Assembly (NCBI GenBank): GCA_039707655.1
Contig: CM077676.1
Location: 84,469,895 to 84,533,894 of the forward strand
Direction: 5' to 3'
Origin: Elymus sibiricus
Taxonomy: Eukaryota; Streptophyta; Magnoliopsida; Poales; Poaceae
DNA: 64,000 nt
In this document: positions 1 to 10,095 of the stretch, in pieces
Position numbering within the stretch: the stretch's first letter is position 1
Layout: every line of letters begins with the position of its first letter
Notes under the pieces: generated by a model
Told to the model about the DNA's origin: nothing
The model's database searches: none
Seen by the model: the letters and a program-made list of their open reading frames with translations, nothing else
Made by a program: the position numbers and the translations under genes

Positions 1-1056
1 GTGTCATTAGAGGCAGATCATGTTCCAGTGTGCTGACACGTGCCCGACAAGCCTTACCAAACAGCCTACGCGATCGACACCTCACCCACTAGCGGACATA
101 TGTGCGGTGAGGTGGAGCGCAGGAGGGCTGGCAAAAGCTTGCCGGTACGGAGCTTGCCGGGTCTTCACCTTGCCGGTTTAGCCTCGCCGGCAAGGAAAGT
201 CTTCATCTTCGTACTAGTTGAGTGCTGTGTCTTCAGCTTCTTTCTGGTGGCTTCTGCGACTGGGCTCTGAATCTTGGTCTTGGCAGTTCCCGGGAAGGCT
301 TGGCCGGCAAGGAGGCTGCTACTGTCTGTGCATAAGTCAAGGTATAAAATACCCATGTTTTATACACCAACAGGAGCCCCCGGGCCTGGGCCATACACGC
401 GTCTGAAGCGTCGTTGGGCTTGGCCCAAACAATGCACAGACACGCGGCGGGAAACTGCCGTTGTAATTTTCGTCATGATGATTATCCTGACGCACGTCCA
501 ATCCACGCATTAAATGCGGGTCATGGGAACTTGGACTGTTGCGGTTATATTGTGGTAGCGCGCCTGTAAAAGAACGTGGACGGGGTGCTGCTCAAGAACG
601 CTCATCGCAATCCCGGCCTCGATCTCTCCGGGGTCTTCAGGAGGTTGCCGGATAGCACGGACGTCACTGCTGCCGACAAGATCGCTGCCCCTCTTGCCGA
701 CAAGGTTCTCCAAATCCCCAGTGTTCAAGGGAATCGTCGAGACTAAGCTTGTCGCTACATCCACCACTATGCTGCCATGTACAAGATACATTTGATCTTT
801 TGTTAGCCTAGCACTATTTCTGTGATGTAATATAACATGTGCTGCTTGAATGCATGTACGCCATTCCCCTTGTCTTATTTTGCCTTTGTATGATTGTGCC
901 CCTATGCTTATTTGGAAACTTGCCGGTGCGCACACTTGCCGCGAGCGCTTTGAGGAACGGGTCCTTAGCAGCATGCTGGGAGTGCCACTGCCGGCAAGGC
1001 GACTTGTCGAGCCAGAATGCAGCTGCCAGGCTCGCCGAGCGGACTCGAGGCAAGCA
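1..1056 (-). repeat. E1 tandem duplication, copy 1: 3' UTR plus LTR, LTR cut by the window edge
   Basis: Positions 373-1056 repeat 1841-2521, and 1-372 repeat the beginning of the LTR (starting TGTTGG at 372 on the minus strand, one change from TGTCGG). The sequence at position 1 aligns with position 1468. The remainder of this LTR and the outer border of E1 lie to the left of the window. Confidence 0.9.
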
Positions 1057-2521
1057 TGAACAATGGAAGACGCAAGAGATTTACCCAGGTTTGGGCCGCT
1101 GAGAAGCATAAAACCCTACTCCTGCTTTTGGTGTATTGGGTGTGTGAGAGCACAAGTACAAGGAGCGCTTCTCCCGGCAAGGTGCGGAGAGAGCTGCTAC
1201 GCAAGGCGTGCTGGTGTTTGAAAAGGGGTCCGAATCCCTCTAACTGTTGCCTTGGCCGTCCTTTTATAGCTCAAGGGGTCACCACAGTGGCAGAACAGTA
1301 ATTACATAATGATTAGACAACAAACAGTGCTATCATACCTAACTCTGCCAGTTTAGGACAAAAGCATTAAATGCACCATTAGGTGTCATGTGGAGAGGTA
1401 GCCCCGGCAAGGTTTCTGCACCGCTTGCACAGCTACCTCGTATTATGCTGACACGCATCCTGGACGGGTGTCATTAGAGGCAGAAGCTGTTCCAGTGTGC
1501 TGACACATGCCCGACAAGCCTTACCAAACAACCTGCGCGGTCGACACCTCACCCACTAGCGGACATCTGTGCAGTGAGGTGGAGATCAGGAGGGCTGGCC
1601 AAAGCTTGCCGGTACGGAGCTTGCCAGGTCTTCACCTTCCCGGTTTAGCCTCGCCGGCAAGGAAAGTCTTCATCTTCGGTACTAGTTGAGTGTTGTGCCT
1701 TGAGCTTCTTTCTGGTGGCTTCTGCGACTGGGCTCTGAATCTTGGTCTTGGCAGTTCCCGGCAAGGATTGGCCTGCAAGGAGGCTGCTACTATCTGTGCA
1801 TAAGTCAGGGTATAAAATACCCATGTTTTATACACCGACAGGAGCCCCCGGGCCTGGGCCATACGCGCGTCTGAAGCGTCGTTGGGCTAGGCCCGAACAA
1901 TGCACAGCACGCGGCGGGAAACTGCCGTTGTAATTTTCGTCATGATGATTATCCTGACACACGTCCAATCCACGCATTAAATGCGGGTCGTGGGAACTTG
2001 GACTGTTGCGGTTATATTGTGGTAGTGCGCCTGTAAAAGAACGTGGCCAGGGTGCTGCTCAAGATCGCTCATCGCAATCCCGGCCTCGATCTCTCCGGGG
2101 TCTTCAGGAGGTTGCCGGATAGCACAGACGTCACTGCTGCCAACAAGATCGCTGCCCCTCTTGCCGACAAGGTTCTCCAAATCCCCAGGTTTCAAGGGAA
2201 TCGTCGAGACTGAGCTTGTCGCTACATCCACCATTGTGCTGCCATGTACAAGATACATTTGATCTTTTGTTAGCCCTGCACTATTTCTATGATGTAATAT
2301 AACATGTGTTGCTTGAATGCATGTACGCCGTCCCCCTTGTCTTATTTTGCCTTAGTATGATTGTGCCCCTACGCTTATTTGGAAACTTGCTGGTGCGCAC
2401 ACTTGCCGTGAGCGCTTTGAGGAACGGGTCCTTAGCAGCCTGCTGGGAGTGCCGCTGCCGGCAAGGCGACTTGCCGGGCCAGAATGCAGCTGCTAGGCTC
2501 GCCGAGCGGACTCGAGGCAAG
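1057..2521 (-). repeat. E1 tandem duplication, copy 2: 3' UTR plus LTR
   Basis: Positions 1841-2521 are 3' untranslated sequence; 1057-1840 are LTR sequence that starts TGTCGG at 1840 on the minus strand. The minus-strand bases just before the LTR are G/C-rich (CCCGGGGGCTCC), as at a polypurine tract. The LTR stops at 1057 (CATGAAC on the plus strand), lacks the last 75 bp seen in the 5' LTR, and is fused directly to a second copy of the 3' UTR. The unit repeats with a period of 1467 bp. A TATA box is conserved at 1260-1268. Confidence 0.9.
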
Positions 2522-3008
2522 CTAGAGTGCAGGTCGACCGCGACAAGGTTCCTTCACATGTAGGTTTCTCATACAAAGCACAGAATCGTTCAAGGGAAGC
2601 CGCGAATGTAATGAAGGAAAATTTCCAAAGTTTTTCAACTTAGCTTTTCCTTGCGTCGTGTTTCTCGTTGAATGATATGATTACTTGAACGTCATTAAAA
2701 TGGTACCCCAGCTCCACTCCCCCCGGGAAACTTGTGCGCAAGGGATCCTTCTGTCCTTTTTAAGAAAAAGAAAGAAGAGAAAAGAGTGGTTTGGGAACCT
2801 TGGCGGTTCATCAGTCATTCCATATAAATTAAAGTGTAAATCACAACATCACATGCATCCACATATAAATGAATATGTACGAGGAGTTGCGGAACACTTA
2901 GCTTTATTATGCACAGGATCTGCGCCTGGCTTTGTACAAAGGGTTACATGTCTTGCCGACAAAGCTTGTACAAAAGGGGTTGTCGGGAGGTTTCCCGGCA
3001 ACTGCGCC
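2522..3008 (-). other. E1 3' untranslated region, single-copy part
   Basis: This is noncoding E1 sequence between the end of pol and the duplicated 3' end. No conserved protein was seen; short ORFs here are not convincing. Confidence 0.6.
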
Positions 3009-3382
3009 TTATGGGTAGAACTTGCGAAGATGCTCAATATTCCATGAGTTTTGCACTTGAATGCCATCTTCGGTCTCCAGTCAGACTGCGCCCGATCTGG
3101 TGACTCGTACTACCCGATAAGGGCCTTCCCACTTTGCCGACAACTTGTTTGATCCTTTGGCGGACTGAGCGCGCTAAAGAACAAGGTCACCTTCTGCACC
3201 ATAGATTAGGGAGAAGGGTGTTTGGCCGGTAGCTCGATTTGGTGTCGTCCTGAGTGACCAAAGAACCGCTGGCAACTCATCAATCGAGTGTCTTCCACAC
3301 TTGCGCAGCCTGTCGAAAGTTCTTGTCTTGAGGCCACGCAACACTTCAGCATTCATCTTTTCCGCCTGGCCGTTGCTTCTCG
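3009..3382 (-). pseudogene. E1 integrase C-terminal part, beyond the C1 insertion
   Basis: After removal of C1 and one GGT duplication the reading continues in frame from 20352 to 3382. The glutamate of the DDE triad is in NGQAEKMN at the start of this piece. There follow ELPAVLWSLRTTPNRATGQTPF and YGAE, typical integrase core-end motifs, and near the end KLSAKWEGPYRV, a Gypsy integrase C-terminal motif. Stops in the same frame lie at 3174-3176 (TAG) and 3081-3083 (TGA); the natural end is probably TAA at 3009-3011. The distance between YGAE and KLSAKWEGPY is much shorter than usual, which suggests an internal deletion near 3174. Confidence 0.85.
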
Positions 3383-3385
3383 GGT

Positions 3386-3640
3386 CACTACTAGGAGAAA
3401 GCCTACTAGTAGCGCTGGAAATACATATAGCAGTAGCGCTGGGTCCAGCGCTACTGCTAACGCGCTACAGCTAAGTTGTAGTAGTAGCGCTGGTTAGAGA
3501 AGCGCTACTGCTAAGTACAGTTAGCAGTAGCGCTGCACTGACCAGCGCTACTGATAACTATATGTAGCGCTGCTGATAACCCAGCGCTGCTGCTATATGC
3601 TAATCCAGCGCTGCTGCTAGTATTCCTACTTTCACAGATT
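3386..3640. repeat. C1 left terminal and subterminal repeats
   Basis: After the CACTACTAGGA end come roughly ten copies of a GTAGCGCTGG-type motif in both orientations, often paired as palindromes around AGCGCT. In En/Spm such subterminal repeats bind the element-encoded TNPA-type protein; that role is inferred here. Confidence 0.85.
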
Positions 3641-3887
3641 CATACCCCCCTCGACGTATTTGTGATGTATTTGTACAGGCTCTATACAGTAGTTTCATCA
3701 GATCACAATAAACATACAATATTCTCATCATATCATACACATAAAGTAGTCTCATCATACCATCATCATCATCATTCAACACAAATATCATCACATCTCG
3801 AAAATAGCGATACACAAAAGTCATGTCATGTCTCGAATAAGTGCAACTGCATGGTCATGGCACACACACAAGTTTCATCATCTCTAT

Positions 3888-4142
3888 CTAAACCATGATG
3901 TAGAAGAGAAGAGCGATCAACATGAGCAAGACCGCGACTATGTAGTACTTGAGGCACCGGCGGTTCCGCTCCCTCTCTTGCTTGAGTGTCCACCTCAAGT
4001 AAGCATTCTCCCCTTCGGCTCTGGTGTCGAACCCTCTGTGGCTAGCGCCCGAGTACCCGTTCACCTGAGCCTGAGTGTATGGCCAGTGGCGGTACACTCC
4101 TGGAACCTTCCCAACGAATACAACATAGCACTCCTTCGCCAT
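3888..4142 (-). CDS. Small protein: RNase H1-type hybrid-binding (viroplasmin-like) domain plus C-terminal membrane segment
   Basis: The ORF is intact and encodes 84 residues from the ATG at 4142 (MAKECYVVF); an in-frame ATG seven codons upstream (4163) would give 91. Residues about 5-50 match the pattern of the N-terminal hybrid-binding domain of eukaryotic RNase H1 and the related caulimovirus viroplasmin domain (PF01693-type): YVVFVGKVPGVY, W, QVNGYSGA, RGFDTRAE. Members of that fold bind RNA-DNA hybrids or dsRNA. A basic stretch (KQERERNRRCLK) is followed by a hydrophobic C-terminal segment (YYIVAVLLMLIALLFYIMV), which looks like a tail anchor. No RNase H catalytic domain is attached. It lies about 270 bp downstream of ORF2 on the same strand, inside C1, so it is probably captured cargo. 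Expression is unknown. Confidence 0.6.
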   Translation of the reverse strand: MAKECYVVFVGKVPGVYRHWPYTQAQVNGYSGASHRGFDTRAEGENAYLRWTLKQERERNRRCLKYYIVAVLLMLIALLFYIMV

Positions 4143-4415
4143 ATCTGATCTATGCACCTGCATCGTCAGTTGATAAATTCATCGATAATATGCAACTTAA
4201 TGTACTTGAGAAACACGAAGAGACAGAGTTAGCAAAATACAAGCAATCTATATAGTAAACATAAATAACGAAGTTCCAACTACCCAAACTAATTAACTAG
4301 AGCGATCTACGCTAGTTCAGGACCACGGTTTAATTACATCACATAGCTTCGCCATGCATAAATTCAAAGTTTTGCGATAGAAAGACAGTAGTGACACATA
4401 TATTGTCATCGACAA
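4143..4415. other. C1 spacer between ORF2 and the cargo ORF
   Basis: This is AT-rich noncoding sequence with no ORF or repeat structure that I can recognise. It presumably holds the 3' untranslated region of ORF2 and the promoter of the small ORF, if that has one. Confidence 0.5.
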
Positions 4416-7400
4416 TCAGTCCTCCATGTCGGCGGTCCAATGTTCATAGTCAGGGAGGATGCACCCGAGCTTCTTGAAAGGCTTCAGGTCCAGACGCTGA
4501 GCGATTAGCAGTGCTCGGACATCATCCCGCGTCATTGCTGGCCCATGGTAGAACAACCCTGTTGGTTCGACGACCTGCTTCATGATCACTTGGGCAAGTT
4601 CACACTGTACGTGATAAAAGTCAACTCGGATTCGATGATCCGGTGTCCTTCCTATATTTGTGGCCCAGCTGACAATCTCGGCATCGATGGAAGTAGGTGA
4701 CATGCGAAGGCGTTGATTATCCCTTCTGTACTCGAGCAGGTGATGCATGAGGTAGAATCCATCAGCCTTACTGTCGTGCGGTTGCTGGATGCAGCAGAAG
4801 TCGGTCTTATGGCCGAAAGCCAGCCCGTTCTTCCTGTACTTTTTCACCTTGATATATCCACCAGACATGCTGAAGGTTAACAGTGCACTATCGAGAACAC
4901 TCTTTATGTGCGTGTAATCCTTTTTCTTGATGTTCTTCGATGAGTCCAAGTACAAAGCATGGTAGTATTGTGGGTACAGAACGATGAGGACGGCGCCCCC
5001 CCCCCCCCCGCGCTGCGCAAATTAAGTACACCACAAATTAGCCTCCATGCTTGCAAAGGAATGATTAACACTTACAAAAGGATATGCGCGGATGACTTAC
5101 GTGGGATGATAAGGCAGGAGAATCGCTTCCTTGTCCTTATTAGCGATCATGAAGCCGCCTAGGTACTTGCTCGCATAGTCACGATGCTCTTTGCAGACTG
5201 CCAAGAAGCTCTCGTGCATATGGTACGGGTCTGCGACGCAGATATATTTTATGTTCTCGATCCTGATGAAGTAGTTGAGTTACAGCGCATACATGCGGAT
5301 GAGCTGGAAATCCAGCTTGGTCATGTGGAACATGTTGTCGATGTAGTCAAATCGCAGGATGAACTTATCCGCAGGCCATCCCTGGACGTACAACTTCCCA
5401 CCCGGCACCTGAGCCGCGTAAAGCGGGTATCCTGGTTTTTCCGAGATGAGAAGGCTTTTCTCTTTGGCCAGCACATCTTCATGGAGTCTCCTTAGATCAT
5501 TGTTCTGTATGCCCGCTAGCACTTTCGCAGGTAGGATCGGGTCGCCGGCGACATGGAAACGCTTCACACCTTCGACAGGTATTCTGTCTACCACCACGGG
5601 CTTCAGAGGCGCCGGCTGGCTGCTTGAAGCAGCTCTGGCGCCTTTAGGGCCTTTCTTGTCCGGTCTCCTCCTTTGCTTCTTGGCGGGTGGCAGTAGTGAG
5701 CCCACCATACCTTCCCTAACCACCACCCCCAGTGTCGTTGGGCTCATCAATGGACGGCCCTCGGGTTGCTGGGTAGAGGCGGCATCTGGAGGCGTCTCCT
5801 GCGAGGATCACTTGAAGAGAGACTTTTTGCATTCCGCCTTAGGACGTTCTGGCTTCGGCAAATCAGGCAGCATCAAGTCATCATCTCCACGCTCATAGCC
5901 TGAGTCTTTGTCGTCCTGAGCCATCAATCCTCCATCATCATAGGCGGTGTTGAAATACTTGTCTGGGTCATCATCATCCTCCTCCATGTCAGCATCAGCA
6001 TTTGCTTCTTCGACAACGGGGGCGACGTCATCTGGCAGTAATTGAGGCTCTCCCTCGCGTCGTCCGCTATCACCCGCCACGACAGGTGCAGGTAATTTGG
6101 TAGGTGGGGTGGTGTTCATATCTTCTTGAGAAGCTGTCGTTGGTGTGATACTGGGTGCCTCGACACGAAGAAGAGTCTTCAGCCAAGGCAAGAACCAGCT
6201 CTTGCATGCGCCAATCCATTGAGGGGTCTCCTCGTCATCGACTGGTACCGGAGGAGGCAAATCCTCGAAGCCCGCTAAGACACTGGCCACGTGAACCTTG
6301 AAGACGCCATCGGGCATCTCTCGGTTGTCGAACATGCGGTCCTTCGGCTTCACAATAGTTGCCTTTCCCACGGCCACCTTCTGGCCCTTGATGTCATACA
6401 GTAGGGTGCACGGGGTATCGTTGGCCTATGAAGACATGTCTGCGATGTCAAACATCCGAAAGGCAACTGAAACGGAAGACTATATAGACATGCTGGTGAA
6501 AAGGGTATGACGCGTAATTACCGTGAGGGCGTCGAGCTCAGCCATAGACGAAGGCCCGACGAGCATGCCAGAGACGGAGGTCGGGCTGCTATGAATAGGA
6601 GCGGGACCTTTTGCGGTTGCTTCAGCAGGTGCTGGTGGTGTGATGTTCATCGAATTGCTCCCGACGTAGCTGGGAAGGGGAAAGTCCTCTGCCCCTTTCT
6701 CTGGATTGTTCTTATGCCAATCGATAATTGCCAGAATCAAGTTGGTAATAATTGCAGATTGGAAGTTAGCCGTGACGCCAGCCACCGCTTCATTGACCGC
6801 TGCATGGACTTCCCCGCGCAACTCTTCTTTGGTCTCAGCTTTGGTCTTATTGACCGCAATCGCGACCTTCTCGTCGATGGTCTGCTGGTTGAGCGCCCGT
6901 CTCTTCCTTCTTTCCTCTGGCTCCTCGCTATAGCACGTCTTCCACGAGGCGCCATCTCCGACGGCGTGCACACGTCCACCGAACGGCGGTTTGGCCTCCG
7001 GGACCTTTTTCAGTATGTTCAGGGCCCGGTTGAATGGGGTGTCCCACTTGGGCCTCGCCGACGACTGTGACGACTCGTCGCTTTCGGCTGCCTTTTGGTG
7101 CTGCTCTTTCTGCAAAAGGAACGTGGATGGTTTACTAATAATGTGACAAAACTTGTAGTCGAATTGATTGGAAGCTAATATGATAATGTGGTAATATAAC
7201 CATTACCGGAAGTCTCATGAACTCCCTCGTGTTCGGGTCCGTGTAAAAGATCTTCTTGACGGGGTCCCACTTGTACCGGGCCCTGATCCAGTCACACTCC
7301 TGCGGGTCGGTGAACTCCGCCAAGGGGTCTGGGATTCCGTGACTTTCACGTTCGGCGTCCTCCTTGGCCCATACGTGCCTCTTCCCCTCGTAACCACGGC

Positions 7401-8166
7401 TTCCGAGGCGGTGGGGAGGCGTGTTCCTGGCCTGGAGCGCCTTCATTTTCTCGGACTTTTCCTTGGTTTCATCTTTAGCGCAAGTCTCCTTGATTTTTTC
7501 AAAGTCCTCTTCCGTAAGTGTTGGATTCTCAGCATGAATCTTGGACCACGGTTCATTCTTCTTAATCGCTTTTTTCACCCGAACTTTCCAGGCGGACAAG
7601 TCGTTGGTGAACGACACCATCGCCTTGCTGTTTATCTTTTTCATGGCGTCGTCGTCCTACGGTTCTTTGCTTTCTATGCGGCCGGGGAACAGGAACCTGT
7701 TGTGCAACTTCTTTAGGAGCATGTGCTCCATATGTGGTATCTTCTTCAACTTCTCGTCGTTGATGTTGGCGGTTTCCCTGAGGATGCATCCTAGTTGATT
7801 GCCCCATTTCTTGTGCGCTTCCTCCGGCGCCGTTGGCTCTAATTTTTTGGGGTGCATCTCCGTGACCACAATTTGTCCGATGCCGAGCTCGTTTGGTTTT
7901 CGTGTCCTCTTCTGCTTCGGTGCTTTACCGGCTACGACAGCATCGTTGTCGGTCTCGGGGGTGGTGTCGGTGCCGGTGCCAGTGCTGGTGCCGGTGTCGG
8001 TATCGGGGTTGGTGCCACTGCCGCCACCATGCACCCCCATCTGGTGTTCGTCCAGGTAATCGAAATAGTGATTTGCTGCCTCGATGGGGTCTTCTTCGTC
8101 GAGGCGAGCAGAACCCCCGGCTTCGTCGAGGCGAGCAGAACCCCCGGCTTCGTCGTGGCTAGACAT
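4416..8166 (-). pseudogene. C1 ORF2: CACTA second gene with Ulp1-like cysteine-protease C-terminus
   Basis: This spliced minus-strand gene starts at ATG 8166 (MSSHDEAGG). Exons inferred from open frames and GT/AG borders: 8166-7207, 7109-6522, 6425-5101 and 5012-4416, with introns 7206-7110, 6521-6426 and 5100-5013. The N-terminus has a 9-residue tandem repeat (GGSARLDEA) and a Thr/Gly/Asp repeat. The middle is charged and resembles the plant En/Spm-associated region. The end resembles a Ulp1/SENP protease: VLIVLYPQYYHALYLDSS holds the aspartate, but the nucleophile region reads QQPHDSKADGFYLM, with Asp where the cysteine should be. In-frame stops lie at 7657-7659, 5808-5810 and 5280-5282. 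A run of 14 C at 4996-5009, at the start of the last exon, puts it one base out of frame. The copy is inactive. Confidence 0.8.
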
Positions 8167-8230
8167 GTTTTCTATTCTACAATTGTAAATAAAAGATATA
8201 ATGAAGAGAAAAAAGGGGCCTATATTTGGT

Positions 8231-8395
8231 CGGAATGTTGATTCATTCCCCCCGGCAAATCCCGGGCACTCCATATGTCCTAGTTCTATCACAAGTCATG
8301 CCGAAAATCACGGAAATTTTCGGCATGACCTTTGCTAAAAAGTGGACATATGGAGCGCATGAAATTTGCCGGAACGGAAATGAATCAACATTCCG
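8231..8395. repeat. Long inverted repeat just upstream of C1 ORF2
   Basis: Arms 8231-8308 and 8316-8395 are imperfect reverse complements (about 80 bp each) separated by a 7-base loop (8309-8315). The outer ends match well (CGGAATGTTGATTCATT), and the inner ends are ATGCCGAAAAT/ATTTTCGGCAT. It ends 65 bp from the ORF2 start codon, so it would lie in the 5' leader or proximal promoter. Confidence 0.85.
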
Positions 8396-8416
8396 GCAAA
8401 ACATAGGCCACTCGGA
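8316..8416 (-). promoter_or_regulatory. Shared upstream module, ORF2 copy
   Basis: This stretch is clearly similar, in the same orientation, to 19355-19460 upstream of the C1 transposase gene. Shared landmarks are GGCATGACC, AAAA, GGACATAT, CCGGAACGGAAAT or its variant, and CGGCAAAACATA. Both copies lie within about 250 bp of the respective start codon. A regulatory role is inferred from position and conservation. Confidence 0.6.
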
Positions 8417-8562
8417 TATTCTTCGACATTCAACCAACATTGCAAAATCATATAACATCAATGAAATATATCATTTGCAAAATATATCATTCAAGCAAGT
8501 ACATAGAGTGAAATGACCTCACTAAACATTGCAATATAGTGGTCTTTATTGCCTAGCTACAA

Positions 8563-8900
8563 ATAATTTGCTACTGTTTTTTATTTATAGCTAAAAAAAT
8601 TGCTACTGTTTTTTATTTATAGCTATTATATATACCTAGGCTAGGGTTCATACATTGCTCTCTCTCTCTCTCTCTCTCTCTAGCTAAAAATGCCCTAGCT
8701 AATTTTCCTAGCTAAATGCTACTGTTTTTTATAGCTAAATGCCCTAGCAAATTTTCCTAGCTAAATGCCCTAGCTAAAAATGCCCTAGCTAATTTTCCTA
8801 GCTAAATGCCCTAGCTAAAAATGCCCTAGCTAAATGCCATAGCTAATTTTCCCTAGCTAACTACTCTCTGCTAACTACTCTCTGTTAACTCAAAATTTTC
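8563..8900. repeat. AT-rich degenerate tandem repeats and (CT)n microsatellite
   Basis: A 28-bp segment containing GCTACTGTTTTTTATTTATA is repeated near 8568-8630. A (CT)n run of about 13 units lies at 8657-8683. It is followed by many copies of a CCTAGCTAAATG-like unit up to about 8895. No coding potential is seen. From 8900 to 9120 the sequence is AT-rich with CCCTA motifs and nothing recognisable. Confidence 0.8.
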
Positions 8901-9129
8901 CCTAGCAGCAACAACATCACCTAATTGTTGCGGTTAAAGAAATTTCTATAACTTTTGACTTATGAACCCTAGAACCCTAGAAATTTTCTTTGCTAATAAA
9001 TATTTTGTCCTAATAAAAATTCCTAAATTGAACCCTAAAATTGATCCCTACTACCTACCTAATTGAACCCTAAATTGAAAACCTAGTTTCATTTCTAAAA
9101 AAAAAAGAAAACCTAATTGACAGAGAGAG

Positions 9130-9480
9130 GGGGAGGTGGGGGGCAGGGGGTCGGCCAGTACCTGAAGGGGTCGGAGCGGCGGCGGCGCGGACGAGGAGGA
9201 GGTCGGAGTGGCGGCGGCGCGGACTAGGAGGCCGAAGCGGCGGCGGCGCGGACGAGGAGGAGGTTGGAGCGGCGGCGGCGCGGACGAGGAGGAGGTCGGA
9301 GCGGCGGGTAGTGGCTCGGGCCGGCGTCGAGGCCGAGGGCGGGCAGGGGCTCGGGCCGGCGTCGAGGTCCAGGTCGAGGGGCGTCGGCCGGTGGGCAGGG
9401 ACGACGGTGGCGCGCGACAGCAGAGAGGAGGGGGAGAGGTGGGAGAGTGGGGGGGATGGGACTTGGCAAAATTTTGAGCC
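9130..9480 (-). promoter_or_regulatory. GC-rich leader-like region with a GGAGCGGCGGCGGCG minisatellite
   Basis: A unit of about 36 bp (core GAGGAGGTCGGAGCGGCGG on the plus strand) is repeated about four times at 9165-9310. On the minus strand the region is C/T- and GCC-rich, like a plant 5' leader, and lies between the internal AGCGCT repeat cluster and ORF2. ORFs here on both strands are compositional. I read it as the promoter/leader of ORF2; this is inference. Confidence 0.45.
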
Positions 9481-9494
9481 CGCGCGGTGGTTAA

Positions 9495-9681
9495 CTCAAA
9501 ATAGTAGTAGCGCTGGACTAGGAACCAGCGCTATAGCTAAGTTAGCTATAGCGCTGGATCCTAGTCCAGCGCTACTGCTAACTATTCCAATTTTTATTTT
9601 TTTAATTATAAAATACAAATAGTAGTAGCGCTGGTTTAGGATCCAGCGCTATAGCTCAGTTAGCTATAGCGCTGCTTCTCT
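9495..9681. repeat. Internal cluster of C1 subterminal-type repeats
   Basis: Copies of GTAGCGCTGG and CCAGCGCTA in palindromic pairs lie in the middle of C1. They continue after C2 at 13583-13612 (CCAGTGCTACTGCTAAC). They match the terminal repeats of C1 in motif and spacing but are not at an element end. They sit directly upstream of the ORF2 leader. Confidence 0.85.
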
Positions 9682-9699
9682 CACTACTGGAATCAGGCA

Positions 9700-10095
9700 C
9701 TTTGCCATCTGCTATAGCAGACGGCAAAGGCATGCTTGGCGGACGGCAAAGGCTTTGCCGATAGCCAGCAGACGGCAAACAGTCCGGCTGAACGGCTGCC
9801 GGCAAAGGCCGCTTTGCCGTCTGCTGGCAGACGGCAAAGAACTTTCCTTCTTTGCCATCTGCTGGCAGACGGCAAAGAGTGTGGACGGCACAGAAAAGGT
9901 TCCATCCCCGTTAGGTGGCTAACGGTGCTGTTTGCCGTCTGCCAGCTGACGTCAGGCTTCAGCTGGGCCCAGGCAGGCTCTTTGCCGTCTGCTAGCAGAC
10001 GGCAAAGAGCTGTAGATGACGTCAGCTGACGTCAGGCTTCAGCTGGGCCCAGGCAGGCTCTTTGCCGTCTGCTGGCAGACGACAAAGAGGCCACA
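9700..10095. repeat. C2 left subterminal foldback repeats
   Basis: Repeated units of TTTGCCGTCTGC ... GCAGACGGCAAA, each a near-perfect palindrome with a loop of a few bases, lie at about 9700-9790, 9808-9870, 9940-10010 and 10055-10090. A roughly 45-bp segment (GTCAGGCTTCAGCTGGGCCC core) before the last two units is duplicated at 9951 and 10030. Confidence 0.9.

Noticed and set aside
6507..7716. Plus-strand ORFs of 125-187 codons opposite C1 ORF2
   Set aside because: They are antisense shadows of inferred ORF2 exons with consistent GT-AG introns on the minus strand.
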